Notes: a model not told the origin generated them from the letters alone. DNA of 64,000 nucleotides from Eunapius fragilis (GCA_963681505.1 OY811977.1:1773717-1837716); one strand, 5' to 3'. Shown: positions 48,262 through 60,240, counted from the stretch's first letter. Numbers and translations are program-made.

Positions 48262-48960
48262 TTACTGTGCCCCCAATTTCTGCAGAGTGTAACTGCCCTC
48301 ACTTGGCAAAGCAGCTGGTGGAGACGAGTTTTCTATCAGGAAATTATACCCTTTGAAGATCAGCATCAGATCCCTGCATCTCCTTAGGGTTCTCCAGTGG
48401 CAAAACGGAGAGGCCTGCCTCAGAATGCACATCCGATCCATGCACTGGCTAGCCAAAGCAAGTGCAGCCTCCAAAGACTCTGGTTGCTTCCTCAAAAGCC
48501 TCATCTGAGGAGAGATAACACCGTGAATAAATTGCTCACGCGCCATTTCAAGTCGTCAAACCTTGTCCGCCAGCATCCGCAATCGCCCTGAAAATTCTAA
48601 CAGGGTCTCAGGTCTCTCCTGGTGGGCTGAGTGCAGCTTGCGCTGCCATTCCAGTTCGACTCCTTTTGGCACATACTGCTACTGCAGACATTTCTTCACC
48701 TTCTCATACTCCACCCCGTCACCGCTAACAAAACCCGACTGACTCACTACCCGAATAGCGTCGTCGTCCAACAGCGTTACCAACTCCTCTCGCTTGTTAT
48801 CCGGAACCTTCGCTTCCCTGAAGTACAGTTTTTGACCCAGAGATTGAAGTCAGCGCCCTTGCTTAGCAAACTGAGCGGCGGTCTAGCGCTAAACCGAACG
48901 GCCTTCCGCTCAGCCTGCTCGGCCATGTAGCATTCGGTCAGATCCCACTTCTGACACCAG
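48262..48960 (-). pseudogene. Gypsy gag remnant
   Basis: Starts next to the 5' LTR with KWDLTECYMAEQAERKAVRF and LLSKGADFNLWVK. It continues in changed frames to MAREQFIHGVISPQMRLLRK and LEAALALASQCM, the capsid-like retrotransposon gag pattern. No CCHC zinc knuckle remains before the junction with the integrase. Confidence 0.75.
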
Positions 48961-49063
48961 TGTAGCAATCAAAGTGTTTAATCAATCAAGATCGTACAGC
49001 ACGTCATTAAATATCCTCAGGTGTAAACACTGCGCATGTCCATACTACAGCGCATGCTCTACA
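48961..49063 (-). repeat. 5' LTR of the deleted Gypsy element
   Basis: 103 bp, TGTAGC...TCTACA on the plus strand, followed inward by the PBS-like site. Confidence 0.85.
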
Positions 49064-49466
49064 ATATCAAACTTCTGCTCCACGATATAATGTCATAAGT
49101 TGCAGATGGCGCACGAACTCGCGAATTTTGCGTAACTTGAATTTTGTGCCGGTGTCGGAGCAGATTATGTCCCTCCGCGGATTTATCTCCCCAGACAGAA
49201 TCTGCTAACGGATTTTGTTCCCCATGCACGGACATAATCAGCTAGCAGAAATTGTCCCCCTAACTTAGTCAGGCGGGCCCTACTACCGTGTTTGGTCGGG
49301 CCCGCGGGACTGAGTTACAAAATAAAATTAAAGTGGCTGGGTTATTTTTACAAACAATTTTCAAAATGCTTTCTAAAAAAGCTAAAAAAGTTGTAATCAG
49401 ATCAGTTTGAAATTACTTTTTTATTTTTGAGTACAGTATGTTTTGCCATTTACTGGACGGCGCACT

Positions 49467-49567
49467 GATTCCCAACAGCTGCGGATGGATTACATCACCG
49501 ATGCACGGAAAGGCGGTGATGTAATCCATCCGCAGCTGTTGGGAATCTGGGTCTGGGTACGAGACTA
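49467..49567. mobile_element. Hairpin element ending in GTCTGGGTACGAGACTA
   Basis: Perfect 34-bp arms (GATTCCCAACAGCTGCGGAT... at 49467-49500 and the complement at 49514-49547) around a 13-nt loop are followed by the terminus GTCTGGGTACGAGACTA (49551-49567) also seen at 30055 and 62740. Confidence 0.75.
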
Positions 49568-50052
49568 GGCCGGCATGATGTTTATCGCGCTCTCCAATCT
49601 CTCATGCAAAGAAATTCAGGACCGCGCTAATGCCTGCCGCAAGCGGCCGCCCAACCCATAAACAAAAAAAGGCGCGCACAAAACCTATTTGTGTTTACGA
49701 CCTCCTAGAGGGCCGTTCTTCGCGGATCCAGCTTTATGCGAAAAGGTACAGTATATGGATTTTCCTCTTTGTAAGGATGACCTGGCTAAGCCAGTCTTAT
49801 TTACGCTATGCACCAAGGCCTGAGTAAAGACAGAGGGGCGGAGTGTGTGTAACCAATGCCTCTTTGCAGATTTACAGCAAACGTGTTTGCATCTGTATGA
49901 TGGATTCTCAGACATGGCAAACTGCTAATGAAGATGGCAGTAAGAGCAGTGCATGAAGGAGGGGGGGAGGGAGCAGGAAGCGGGAGAAAGAATGTGGGAA
50001 GAATAAGAAATATACTCATTGCTAAAGGGCATAGAATTTAATTTGTCTCCAG

Positions 50053-53000
50053 GACCAACGGAAGGAAGTGTCTTCGGGAATTATTGCGCAGTCTTAAGGA
50101 GAAGTGTTCTCCCAGATGACATTGCTGCTGACCTCCTTGCCAGACATGTGATCACTGATGGTGAGAAGGCGGACATTGATGTCATGGCATGTCCCACACC
50201 TGTCAGGATGGATAAGCTCCTCAGTGCAGTGCAGAGAGGAATAAATGTGGATAAGAATAACTTCCATGTCTTTCTGGAAGTACTGGATAAAACGGATACC
50301 AGGTACAAAGCATTGGCAGGCAGAATGAAAGCTACACTGCAAGGTAATGGAGTAAGGTTTTAAGATATAGGGCCTAAGGTGTGAGGTGTAAAGGCCGGTG
50401 TAAGCGCGTTTTAGGGACCCCTATTATCGGGGACCCTGAGTCCCCATAACGCTAGCGAAATAGGGACCCCCGGACCCATATCGCTAGGGTTATGAGGACT
50501 CCTTCATCCCAATATCGCTAGCGCTTTGGAGACTCTTTAGTGTTTAGAGGACCCCTTATATTTTGACATGCAGATGAAATTAATTAATATTGCCAATACA
50601 TGAACACGCACAACAGAATAATTCAGTAATGCAAAACCCTTGCACTTATGTAAAATTAACAATCCTTGCAGTTCCAGGCAGTTATCTAAAGACGGATATT
50701 GTATTTCTTTTGCCTACATCTCTTAAAAGGAGCAGTAGTTGTTAGGAATGGTATCAGCTTCTGACTTTCAAAGCACTTTAATAGGTGATTTCTCATTGCA
50801 TCCTGTTCAAGAGCTAAATCCTGCAAATTGTCTCCTTGTGCCCAATGGTACCCAAAGGCAATAGCAAATGCTCCATAGTCCACTCCCCCTTTTTGCTACT
50901 GAATAGACTGATGTGTTTTATTCAGTGTAGAATTTTTAGTACAAAAAATTAACATAGATTTTGGCCAACTGTTTTTCTAGTAAAGGTGGGATAACTGTAC
51001 TTGCCATACTGTCCAGACGATGCAGCTTATTTTTAGAAAGAACAGTTATCGCCCAGTGGGATTCACCAGTATGATGAATTTGTGCTGCTCACACTAAGAA
51101 AAAAATTAATGATATGATTATAATAACTATTATAGTCCATGTCATACATTCTTACCATTAATGTCTTTGGTAGAGTTGAATTTCCTGTTCAAAAAGAGTA
51201 TATTGCAACCCTTTCATGTGTGGAAATGATTTTTCCAGCAATGTGCTTGTCACTAAGTAGAGTACCATTTTCCAATTCTGCTTTATCCATCAATGTCAAA
51301 TTCAGATCTTTAACCCAGATGTCACTTGAAATTTCTTTTTGTGGGATTAGTATCTGTTTTGCCTGGTCAGAAGCCTCCTTACCATCGATAGCCTGTTCCT
51401 GTTAAGAGAATATTAGTATAACATCAGCCTATAGGTGTAAGAAATCATAGGAGGTAATAGAACCACCTTCCTCTGGAATACACTTCCACATGATATAACC
51501 TCAATAAATCCTTAAAGACCTTGTATGGTTAGTACTGGAACTACTTTTTCACAAAGGATGACCTGTTCTTGTGTACAGTAAGGCAGTGTCCAATAGGATA
51601 CTGTACATGACCTTCAATGACATGCAATATGGTATGCACTTCACAAACCATTTTACAGAATGTTATGCCATCGCATTATTACTAACAACATTACATCAAA
51701 TGGAGATACACAAATACACTGATATATAAACATATGCAACTAGACTACACACAATGTACACAAAATGCTAACTATATCTACCCTACATCACTTTGACCGA
51801 TGCTACGGGCAAGGATGGCAATTGCATTAGCTCGTACCAGGTGAAGGTTCAGCCGCCCGTAGAGTTTGGTAAGAACCACTGACTTTGCCTTGGACGAGCA
51901 AGTGGCTAGTCGAGAAGCTAGCTGGGAGATAGACTCCAAAGCCTCCCTTCCCCAGGCTCCATACGACTCCACCACCAATGGTACACAGACCCAGTCCAGT
52001 TCCTTACATTTGGTGTCATTAGATGAGTGCTTTCTCAGCTCAGTGGTCAGTGGAGCTACTCCTGTTGTCACACTCACTTCCAAAAGAGTTGTAGGATTAT
52101 TATTATTATTAATATTTAACAAAACTGAACAGTACACCATTCACAAGAACAAAGAACTAACTACACTACACTACACTACACTACACTTACACACAAATGT
52201 CCTAAAGAACTACTACCCTGCTCATGATGGCCCTGGATATTGATCTAACTAGATACATGTTCATTCTGCTGTAGATATCAAACAGGGCAACAGATTTGGG
52301 GCAACCTTGGTGGATGGACAGTAAGGATGCCAGGTGTGAGAACACGTTTTGGGCCTCCTTCCCCCAATGCCCAAAGGCCTCTATGGCCAGTGGGATGCAC
52401 ACCCACCCCAGCTCCTGACACCTGGCATCATTGGTGGAATGTTATCTACATTCTGCGGCATGGGCTGCTGCCCCTGAGGAAGTACTGGCATCTCTTAAGG
52501 TGGCAGGAGTGAGGGGTGAAGTGACCGTTATATCAAAGGCAGCAGGCTTGCCTCTATCCCAACCCTGAACCAACACATCAGCTGGACGTGTGTTGATTAT
52601 GATCTCCAGATAGGCCATATCCCACTTCAACCCTTACAGGCAGGTGAGCTCGGTGGTAGAGTTCGGCAAAGGTGTCCCTAAGGTGGTTGTGATGGGTGAC
52701 CACATCTCCACCATGCAGTTAGCAATTAAACCAATGACATTATCTGTCATGTGGGCATCAGGTGATCACTATCAATCCAACATAACACTCCCCAAAGACA
52801 CACACTGTATATCACTCTCCCACCCTCCTCTTCCTCCTTGGTTAATATGTGAATCCATATAAGTACAAAGAGGGGTAGGCCATTAGGGGCAGAGGGGTAG
52901 GCCATTAGGGGCAGAGGGGTAGGCCATTAGGGGCAGAAGGGTAGGCCATTAGGGTCAGAGGGGTAGGTCGGAGTCATGCATATAGAGATACCTGACTCCT

Positions 53001-56000
53001 GCAGGAATCATATATAAAGATACATGACTACTGCAGAAATCACGCAAATCTCTATACATGACTCCTGCAGGAGTCATACATTGAGATGCATGACTTCTGC
53101 AGGAGGCATGCATTGAGAAACTTGACTCCTGCAGGAGTCATGCATACACTCCTGCAGGAGTCATGCATATGGAGGGTCAAGTATGGCAGCAGGGCAGAAG
53201 GGGCAAGAAGAAGCGGTTGATGTGTCGAGGCCTAGCCACCATCTGATAGCCACTTGGCACACTCTTCTGAATCTAGATGCATGTTCAAGACTACAGAGGG
53301 GATGGCAGAGGCCCAAGAATTTGCACGGGGGGGCAGATACTGACAACATGCGAGCTTTGTTGGCTGGTGAAGCAGAAGAAACTAGAGCTTGGTGCAGGGC
53401 ACGCACTACTGCCGACCTCTCACCTGTGAGCATGCCATCATCCAGATACCACAAATTAAGACTTAGGTCAAAGCAACCGTCATCTGCTTCTATGCTGGAA
53501 ACAAGCTTTCGAAGAACAAGAGCAAACAACATTGGACCCAGCGGGTCACCTTGCTGCACACCTGACTGTGAGCTGATTGTAACCTTGGGGTGCTACAGAA
53601 TGGAGTGTGAATCATAGCACCATGACACCCAGGGCAGCAATTCTGGAAGGAAGAGACTGCACTCATCAAGGACAGCCTGTCTGGATACCCTATTGAACGC
53701 ATTTGACATATCCACCTTGAAAACTGCAAAGTCTCCACTCTCCCAGTTATTTTCTATGCACTTTCTCAAACTGTGGACATATTTCTCTGCACCTGCCTTG
53801 AATGCTACACCAAACTGAGATGGTTGGAAAAAGGGCAAAAAACCTATCCCTCATAATTGCACAGATGCACTTACTTGTCAGTCTGCGTAGAGTTTCACCA
53901 ACAGCAATGGGTCTAACATCAGTGAGTGCACTAATTGTTATTATTTAGGGCAATCAGTCTAGCACCGGCTAAGAAGGGTGAGACAGATTTAGGGGCCTTA
54001 CCAGATGCCAAGAAATTAACAACTCCTCGTAGGGTGGCACAAATTGGTGAGTGGAGGGGAACTGAAGCTGCATCCAGCAAGTGTTGCACAGATAGTCCTG
54101 AGAGGCCTGCAGAGGTGCCTTTTGGGAAAGATCTCAGGATGTGGAGGATGTCAAAGGAAGGACTGAGTGTAACAGGTTCAGAAGACGATAGTGGAGACAG
54201 AGGAACTGGGCAGGAAGGATGCTTGTCTTGTAACAAGTGTAATGTGGTATCGGTGATTGGAGCAGTGCCATCGGACAACAAAATTCGGCGGGCTTTGCCC
54301 AGTAACCCTGCTTGGCCCAGGGAAACAGCAGAGGAGACAGTTTGTTTGGTGTTGTTAGATGTGAGGTGACCCTTTGTAGAGCTGAGGTCATTGGCCCTGT
54401 TTTTTGCCATTGCCCAGAGGGTGATCAGGTCATTGTCAAGCCAAAGCTTGCAGAGAAACTCAATAGGTGTGTGAGAGTTGGTGACTCCTTTGTGTTTAAG
54501 AGAAGGAAGGACACACTTTGAAGAGTTTCAACCATGCTTCTTCTGTGTTATGAAGGAGGATGTCTTTCAGAGTTGAAGACAATGCCCGTGCAAAGGCAGG
54601 TCTGGCTTCAGCTGGTACAAAGTGCAGTGTTGGGTGGTTCAGCTGACACACCTCTGCAAAAGTCAGAAGCTCCTGATTGGTCTGAGAGACTTGTATCAAA
54701 GGGAGTGAGTGTGAAGTGTTGATGATCTGGCTCTGTGTGCACTGTTGCAAGTGGGTAGAATGTCTGGAGTTGGCTATTAACTGGTAGCAGTGTGGGCATA
54801 CGAACAGGTTTTGCGCCAACAACCACTCTGAAGAAACAGTTCCAGGGAGAGCTCCGTTGGCATGGAGGGACATGTGGTTGCGCCACATGGATGGGGCAAC
54901 CATCGCTTGGCAGCCATCAACAATGCAGGTGGTGCGGGCAGCTGCTGTGAATTAGGTAAAGACGAAGGACTGGACAGGACCGGTGAGGGTTGCGAGCATT
55001 GGGGCTGGGACGAGCGACTCTGTGGTGACATAGGGAGGGACGATTCAGGAGAGGATGGCCGGTGAAAACGGAGGTAATGCAGTTGGAGCTGTGGTGGACG
55101 ACAGGGAATGAGACGTGGAGTGTCCAGTTAGATTCCAACTCCTCCCATAACGTCCGGGTTATTTCTCTTTGCACACGAACAACCCTTACAGCGAGCGTGG
55201 CGACTATTGCATCGGCAACATGGCATTATTATTCATGTGTATGTATTGTTATTATTATGTGAATGCAATACAAGGGTACAAGCAAAGCACAAACAAGTAT
55301 GTATACATGCACACAAATAGGCACAACAAAAAAACACAACAACTATACTAAACAAGAGGTTGCTTTGCAATCATTGTAATCACCAAGCTGGTTGCTCATA
55401 AATTGCTTTCAATATTCTACCTCTCCTTTCAACACACTCACACCACATCTGTGAAACATATACACACGTAGTCTATACTATATGCATGCATATGTATGCT
55501 GTCTTTTTAGTCATTAAAAATAATAATAACAATACATGCAATAATAGCAATCAGCCTTGCAGTTTCATGATTCACTTACTTGAACTTAACTAGATGCACT
55601 CATCTCGGTCTTTCTCTTCTCAGCACTGAAAGCATCTTTGTCTTCACATGTGTCCAAATTATCATCTGTTGTGTGGATCTTCTCACCCTTATTCTCACTA
55701 TTGCACTTATAATTTTCTTCTATTTCAGCAGCAATCTTTCCTTGGTAATAAACCTAAAAAAATTCCAATAATACTACAGTTATGCAACAACACTGAATTA
55801 AATAGTATATACCTTCATTCTTACAATGTTAAACTTAGCCTTTAGCACCTTCCTTTTGTGTTCTTCAACTCATACAAACCTTTTCCGATGCTCCTATTAA
55901 TTGTATATGGACCTAACCACTTCTCTTCTAGTTTCCCTCCTTTCTGTATCTTTTGTTTTGTATTTTCAACAAGGACCATTTCTCCATGTGATAATTCCTA

Positions 56001-59000
56001 ATATGCCTCAGATCATTAAGCATTCAAATATGTACACAAAAAAGAACGCTTATACTGTGGCACATGTTTTTTATCATAGTACTTCGTCTGATTTTCTTGT
56101 GCACTTTTTATGTTCAATACTGCCTGTGGTTTCAGATCATCCCGAACTTGCATCATATCTTTTACAAAGTTGTCTACTGAAGTAGTGTTGTCATCATTGT
56201 TGTGACAAATACGAGATATGCTAATATCCACTGGAAGACGAGCTTCTCTGTGATACAGCATGAAAAAGGGTGAGAAGCCTGTACTTCTCTGCTTGGCGAC
56301 TCGATAGCCAAAGAGGATTGAATCTAACTTTTCATCCCAGTCATTGTGATCTTTTTAAAATCAATTTAACCAGTGATCAACATAGCGTCTGATTAAATCT
56401 TTCAGTTAACATAAAATATTTAATTAAGCATGAAATTTAAGCACATTTATATACCTGAGAATGGTAGACACTGGTAATATGGGTTTTTTGTAAAAAGACC
56501 TTGTGATAATGCATTCACAAATTCCCTTCCTTGATCAGGCACAATTATGGCAGGACAACTATGGTGACAAATAACCTATTCATGTATAAACATTGCTCAT
56601 GTTAAAAAGTGTAATCAGTTAACTTACAGAAAACAGAATATCAGCAAGTGATGAAGCAGTTTTATCTTTCAGAGGAAATGCTTCAGCCCATTTTGTGTAA
56701 TAATCAGTGATTGTCAATGACCTCTGGAACTCATGTAAACGACCCACTAAATCAATACCTACTTGATACCAAGCATCATCTTTTACAGGTATGGGATGCA
56801 ATGGTGCATGTTGCTTCCGAAGCTTTGTTGCATTATTCCTTTGACAAGGGTCACAAGTTCTTACCTGTGGCATTATAACAAATTAATATTGATTCAACCT
56901 TACATATGCACACACTTCATTATACATATCTGGCCAGTATTATCGTACCGTTATTTCAGACAAGGTTTTGTCCCTTCCAAGATGAGCCAAATCATGAATA
57001 CTGCTAATTATTTGTTTTCTTTCTTCGACGTTTTCAATAACTAAGCGAGGCTTCTCTTTTCCGCTTCCACCCACATAAAATAGTCTTCCAGCATCACTTA
57101 CTTCTCTTTCTCAATTCATGTTTGTACTGCTTATCAGCATTGTCAGGGTACACTCCTCTAGCCAGATAGTTAAATAGCTCTTTAAATGGATACTTCTCCT
57201 GGCAACAATCATCGTAGCTTCATCCATTTGACACTTCAACATGTGTTTAAATCACGTGGATATAGTCGAAGTGTGAAGTATGCTCACAATTCGTTATCGC
57301 TGTTCTATAATTAAATTGATTCATGCTTTACTTATGCCATGGGGTCCCTAAAACTCTAGAAGGGTCCCTTAATCCCTAGTAATATAGGGCCTATGGGGGC
57401 CCCAAAACACTAGCGTTTTAGTCCTGGCATGGGTCCCTAAAACGCTGGGGTCCCTAAAACGCTCTTACATCGGCATACACGGATCGACTTTCTGCTGATT
57501 TATCTCCTGCAACTCAAATGAATACGGGTGAAAATTCAAATTCGGTAAACTAAAGTCTTACTGAGTTTTTACACATATTCATTTCAGTTGCAAGCATTAA
57601 ATAGATAGAAAGTTGACCCGTGTATGCCAGCATTTAGGGTATATATCTAACCTAGTATTATGATGTTATCACACGCTTGCATTGTGCTCTTATACAAATA
57701 CCCACATTTCCCTTTGCCAATGTAATGTAACTATAATAATGAAAATAATTATAATCTTATTCATCTGAAAATGGCTTACTTTTTAAGTCCCATGCAACAT
57801 TCGATGCAAATATTTTAGCAATTAAGGTTTTCGTTAAATGAGCGCTTCAAATACAAATACCAGGCTGCAAATACCAATCTTAAAATATAGTAGCTTTAAC
57901 ACAATGAAATATGAGTCAAACAGCTAGATGCATTTCCCCCTAAAACAGGACATTTATGACAACGGTCCTCAAACTTTTTAATCAATGAATTCGACATTCC
58001 GCCTGGCCAAGTGATTTGGTTATATCCAGGGTAGTTATATACCAACATTCAGCCTGATCTGTTTTCAAAAGGTCTCTGCTAGGGTCAGGAGGTCGTTTCC
58101 ATAGAGATCATCATCAGCCTTATCATTTTGTCTCTGAGCAGGTAAGGGTAACAAGCTTTAAACGCCTTCTCTCCAGAAACTATTTATACACCACCTGAGA
58201 GTAAGTATAGGTGGGTGTGACTTGGGCTACCATTATGTGTGGATATGTGCATGTGTGTATGGTGCATTATCAACCCACTGCCTTATTAGGTGTGTTGGAA
58301 CAGCCCACTGCCTCTTCCTCATCCACTGTGTTAACAAGTCTGGACCAATATGGTAGTCCTACTGGTCCAAAATTTCCATACCTGAGTATGGAAGGTTTAA
58401 CGCATTCTGAAAGAGACTTTATGATTTCAAAACTTTCAAAAGACTTTGAAGATCATATCTGGAAGTATGACGAATTCATTATACAGTATGACAAATGGAT
58501 TGCAAAGAATATAACAGTGGATCAATACAGCAATGTCTTGTTGAAATTGGATATTGTGAAATCTCCAATAGTGGATGTACCTATATTTACCAATAGCAAA
58601 CCTGAAATAGAAAAGGCCACTACACACGACAAACTGTCTATAATTGTAAGTAGATACATTAACTGGTTTCAGTATAGTCTGCTACAGAGGATAGTTAGCA
58701 ATGCTTGCAAGCGGTACGAAATCAGTAAAGAAGTAGAAGAAGAATTTACACATTATGTAGACCTATATGAGAAGGAGCTAAAAGAATACTGTAAACGTAA
58801 AATCTTTGAATGTCCAATGCCATCTTCACTTCCAATTCAGTGTGATGCCAAATATTTACGCTTGAAGCTTGGTAATAAGTTTAATGCAGGTGAATTATAT
58901 GCATATGAAATCATGGAATTTCAAGGACGATTGACACAAGTGTTAGGTCTTTATCCCGATGTTCTGGAACTGAAAGGTGTCAACGAAGGATGTGTAGAAC

Positions 59001-59367
59001 TGATTATCAGCATCTTCTCATCAGCTCGTGCTATAGTATTTCCGTTGGGCGATGCTGCACTAGAAGCACTTACTCTGCTGGGGGTTATAGAAATATATAC
59101 AGAAGGATATCGGGCTGAGATTAGCCAAGAGCCACCTCATCTTCTTAAGCAGGTAATGGTAGTTAACTGTGAATTTATTAGCCTATTAATATCACCCCTT
59201 TTCAGAGCAAAGCACCACATCAAACTGATTCCACCAAAGCACTGAAAATAGAGGTGAGGAAGTTATAATGCATTGTGAGTTAGTGGTCACACTCTGTAAG
59301 ATAAAATTTATGATTTCAGCCTGATGCTTTAGAGAGTTTTCATGTTTTAAAAAACCACTTAAATTAA
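50053..59367 (+). CDS. CARD-containing immune-type gene split by a Ginger transposon in its intron
   Basis: Exon 50053-50343 (acceptor TTTGTCTCCAG, donor CAAG|GTAATG) encodes a CARD-like death fold: VLRRSVLPDDIAADLLARHV, RMDKLLSAVQRG, NNFHVFLEVLDK. Exon 58290-59152 (acceptor GCCTTATTAG, donor GTAATG) encodes a 287-residue mostly helical region (KLSIIVSRYINWFQYSLLQR, EYCKRKIFECP, LKGVNEGCVELIISI) that recurs in sponge and cnidarian death-fold proteins but has no name I know. Exons 59206-59253 (SKAPHQTDSTKALKIE) and 59320-59367 (PDALESFHVLKNHLN-stop) finish it. The phases fit across all junctions. The first exon is not visible. The join across 8 kb is inference: the two halves could be separate genes. 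Intron 1 holds the whole 50399-57469 transposon. Confidence 0.6.
50399..50560 (+). repeat. Left terminal and subterminal repeats of the Ginger-like element
   Basis: TGTAAGCGCGTTTTAGGGAC then alternating GGGACCC and CGCTAGCG-like words. CGCTAGCG is itself palindromic. Probable transposase binding region by analogy with other DNA transposons. Confidence 0.7.
51779..52085 (-). pseudogene. 5'-truncated copy of the non-LTR element C-terminus
   Basis: RKHSSNDTKCKELDWVCVPL, then VVESYGAWGREALESISQLA and LYGRLNLHLVRANA match the last part of the larger element just upstream (52202-52402: CIPLAIEAFGHWGKEAQN). This is a second, separately inserted or duplicated 3' end. Confidence 0.7.
52869..52975. 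repeat. 22-bp minisatellite, five units
   Basis: Unit AGGGGTAGGCCATTAGGGGC plus AG, nearly identical copies, inside the non-LTR element. Confidence 0.9.
52975..53165. repeat. Palindromic minisatellite (ATGACTCCTGCAGGAGTCAT)
   Basis: Five or six diverged units of about 37 bp, each centred on the perfect 20-bp palindrome ATGACTCCTGCAGGAGTCAT, with AT-rich spacers. Confidence 0.85.
55848..57250 (-). pseudogene. Ginger-type transposase (gypsy-like integrase) with introns, decayed
   Basis: Catalyses cut-and-paste integration by family. Exon pieces on the minus strand: (1) about 57250-56949, FKELFNYLARGVYPDNADKQ, then after a one-base shift RLVIENVEERKQIISSIHDL and AHLGRDKTLSEI (the two His of H2C2), donor GTACGA; (2) 56864-56628, acceptor GCCACAG, CDPCQRNN (the two Cys), WYQVGIDLVGRL, ITDYYTKWAEAFPLKDK, donor GTAAGT; (3) 56575-56455, acceptor GAATAG, VPDQGREFVNALSQ then HITSVYHSQ in a shifted frame, donor GTATAT; (4) about 56430-56045, RFNQTL, a stop, WDEKLDSILFGYRVAKQRST, SPFFMLYHREARLP; (5) near 55985-55848, KWLGPYTINRSIGKGLYELK. 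Junctions 1-2 and 2-3 keep phase, which argues that the introns are real. Frameshifts and one stop mean it is inactive. Confidence 0.8.
57330..57469 (+). repeat. Right terminal and subterminal repeats of the Ginger-like element
   Basis: Repeated GGGTCCCTAAAACGCT words ending GCTCTTACA, the complement of the left end. Confidence 0.7.
57470..58289. other. AT-rich intronic stretch
   Basis: No gene or clear repeat seen between the transposon end and the helical-domain exon. Confidence 0.5.
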
Positions 59368-59880
59368 TTATTACTGTTAGTTAGAGAAGTCGCTTTTACT
59401 AAACAACCTGCCAAGTGATTTTAATACATTAATTAATGGGTAACCTATTCGTGCCCAGTCTTTTCACTGCTTTAATCAAGCTCGTGGCGTGTTACTTAAC
59501 CATTAAAAGAATTCAAGCAAGTGATTACAATGACTTAGGTGTGAGTATGGTCATAAGTGTGCAAGGCTTGAGGATACCGTCCCACTTCTGTAGGGTCCAA
59601 CTATGTTTTTAGTTGCACCAAAGCCCATGCACCATTTTTGAGATTAGAGCAAATAGACGGACATGTACATCTGGGAACAAGACTATGCTGACCAGCCTGT
59701 AGGTATAGGGCAGCATCATGTATGTCCAACAGGGAAGAATGTTCGCCACTGTTCATTTTAATGTTCTGGCAAGGCTTTCCATCAGTCCTTGGATACAGGA
59801 CGTATTTCCCTCTTATTCATCTTTGCATGTATAGTCTACAATTTATCTGTCCCCCTGAATCCCATGATGGAAAGCATGGG
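59368..59880. other. Intergenic stretch after the CARD gene
   Basis: Nothing recognised; the 3' end of the CARD gene probably lies here. Confidence 0.5.
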
Positions 59881-59887
59881 AAGATAC

Positions 59888-60240
59888 AGGATTTTCCAAA
59901 AGGGGGGTTGAGACCCGCGATACGAAATGCGGGAGGGGGGGTCTGCTTCAGGTCCGATATGAAAAGCGGGGGGGGGGGGGGGGGGGGTTGCTGTCCGCTT
60001 TAGGCCCGACATGAAAAGCGGGGGGGGGTGGGGGGGGGGGGGGGTGCTGTCCACTTCAGGCCCGATACAAAAAGTGGGGGAGGGGGGGGGGGGGGTGCTG
60101 TCCACTTCAGGCCCGATACAAAAAGCGGGGGAGGGGGGGGTGCTGTTTAGCAGAAAAGGGGGCAGTACCTTATATGAAAGGGGGGGTTGCAACCCCCAAA
60201 CCCCCCCCCCTCCCCTTTCTGGATCCGCCTCTGGAAAATC
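59888..60240. mobile_element. hAT-type non-autonomous element with G-run repeats
   Basis: The right end reads (complement) CAGAGGCGGATCCAGAAAGG, a hAT-like CAG..GGCGGA terminus. The interior has four about 55-bp repeats of TGCTGTCCACTTCAGGCCCG plus ATACAAAAAGCGGGG, separated by G runs. The left end is degraded (GGATTTTCC...GGAAAATCC pairs the two edges). Confidence 0.6.

Larger units (their letters stand above)
46700..49063 (-). mobile_element. Internally deleted Gypsy LTR retrotransposon
   Basis: Two direct repeats (46700-46812 and 48961-49063) with TG...CA ends flank a body read on the minus strand. Next to the 5' LTR is a PBS-like TGGTGTCAGAAGTGGGATC, and next to the 3' LTR a purine tract AGGAGGGGGGATAG. 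Gag is joined to integrase with no protease, reverse transcriptase or RNase H between, so the element is about 2.36 kb in place of 5 kb or more. Five-base target duplications are not evident (CACAT against ATATC). Confidence 0.85.
52200..55170 (-). mobile_element. Non-LTR retrotransposon with zinc finger, RT and REL-type endonuclease, decayed
   Basis: Read on the minus strand: a zinc finger (FVCPHCYQLIANSRHSTHLQQC, given here as CPHC...H....C near 54780); a linker with FPKGTSAGLSGLSVQHLLDA (near 54080); RT pieces FAVFKVDMSNAFNRVSRQA (near 53700) and GDPLGPMLFALVL plus YLDDG, the catalytic box (53430-53550); then RPADVLVQGWDRGKPAAFDI-TVTSP (near 52560), a restriction-like endonuclease motif; and the terminal CIPLAIEAFGHWGKEAQ. 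RT copies RNA into nicked target DNA. Frameshifts separate the RT parts, and minisatellites at 52869-53165 split RT from endonuclease. Confidence 0.75.
50399..57469 (-). mobile_element. Ginger-like DNA transposon, 7.07 kb
   Basis: Ends are inverted repeats: TGTAAGCGCGTTTTAGGGAC at 50399 and TGTAAGAGCGTTTTAGGGAC read inward from 57469. They are followed by subterminal repeats of GCGTTTTAGGGACCC-type words on both sides (50399-50560, 57330-57469). Flanking 4-mers are CCGG (left) and TCGG (right), a near-match to the 4-bp target duplication known for Ginger. Ginger elements are DNA transposons whose transposase is a gypsy-type integrase, often with introns; the integrase relic lies inside the right end. 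A non-LTR element fills most of the left part. Confidence 0.75.
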
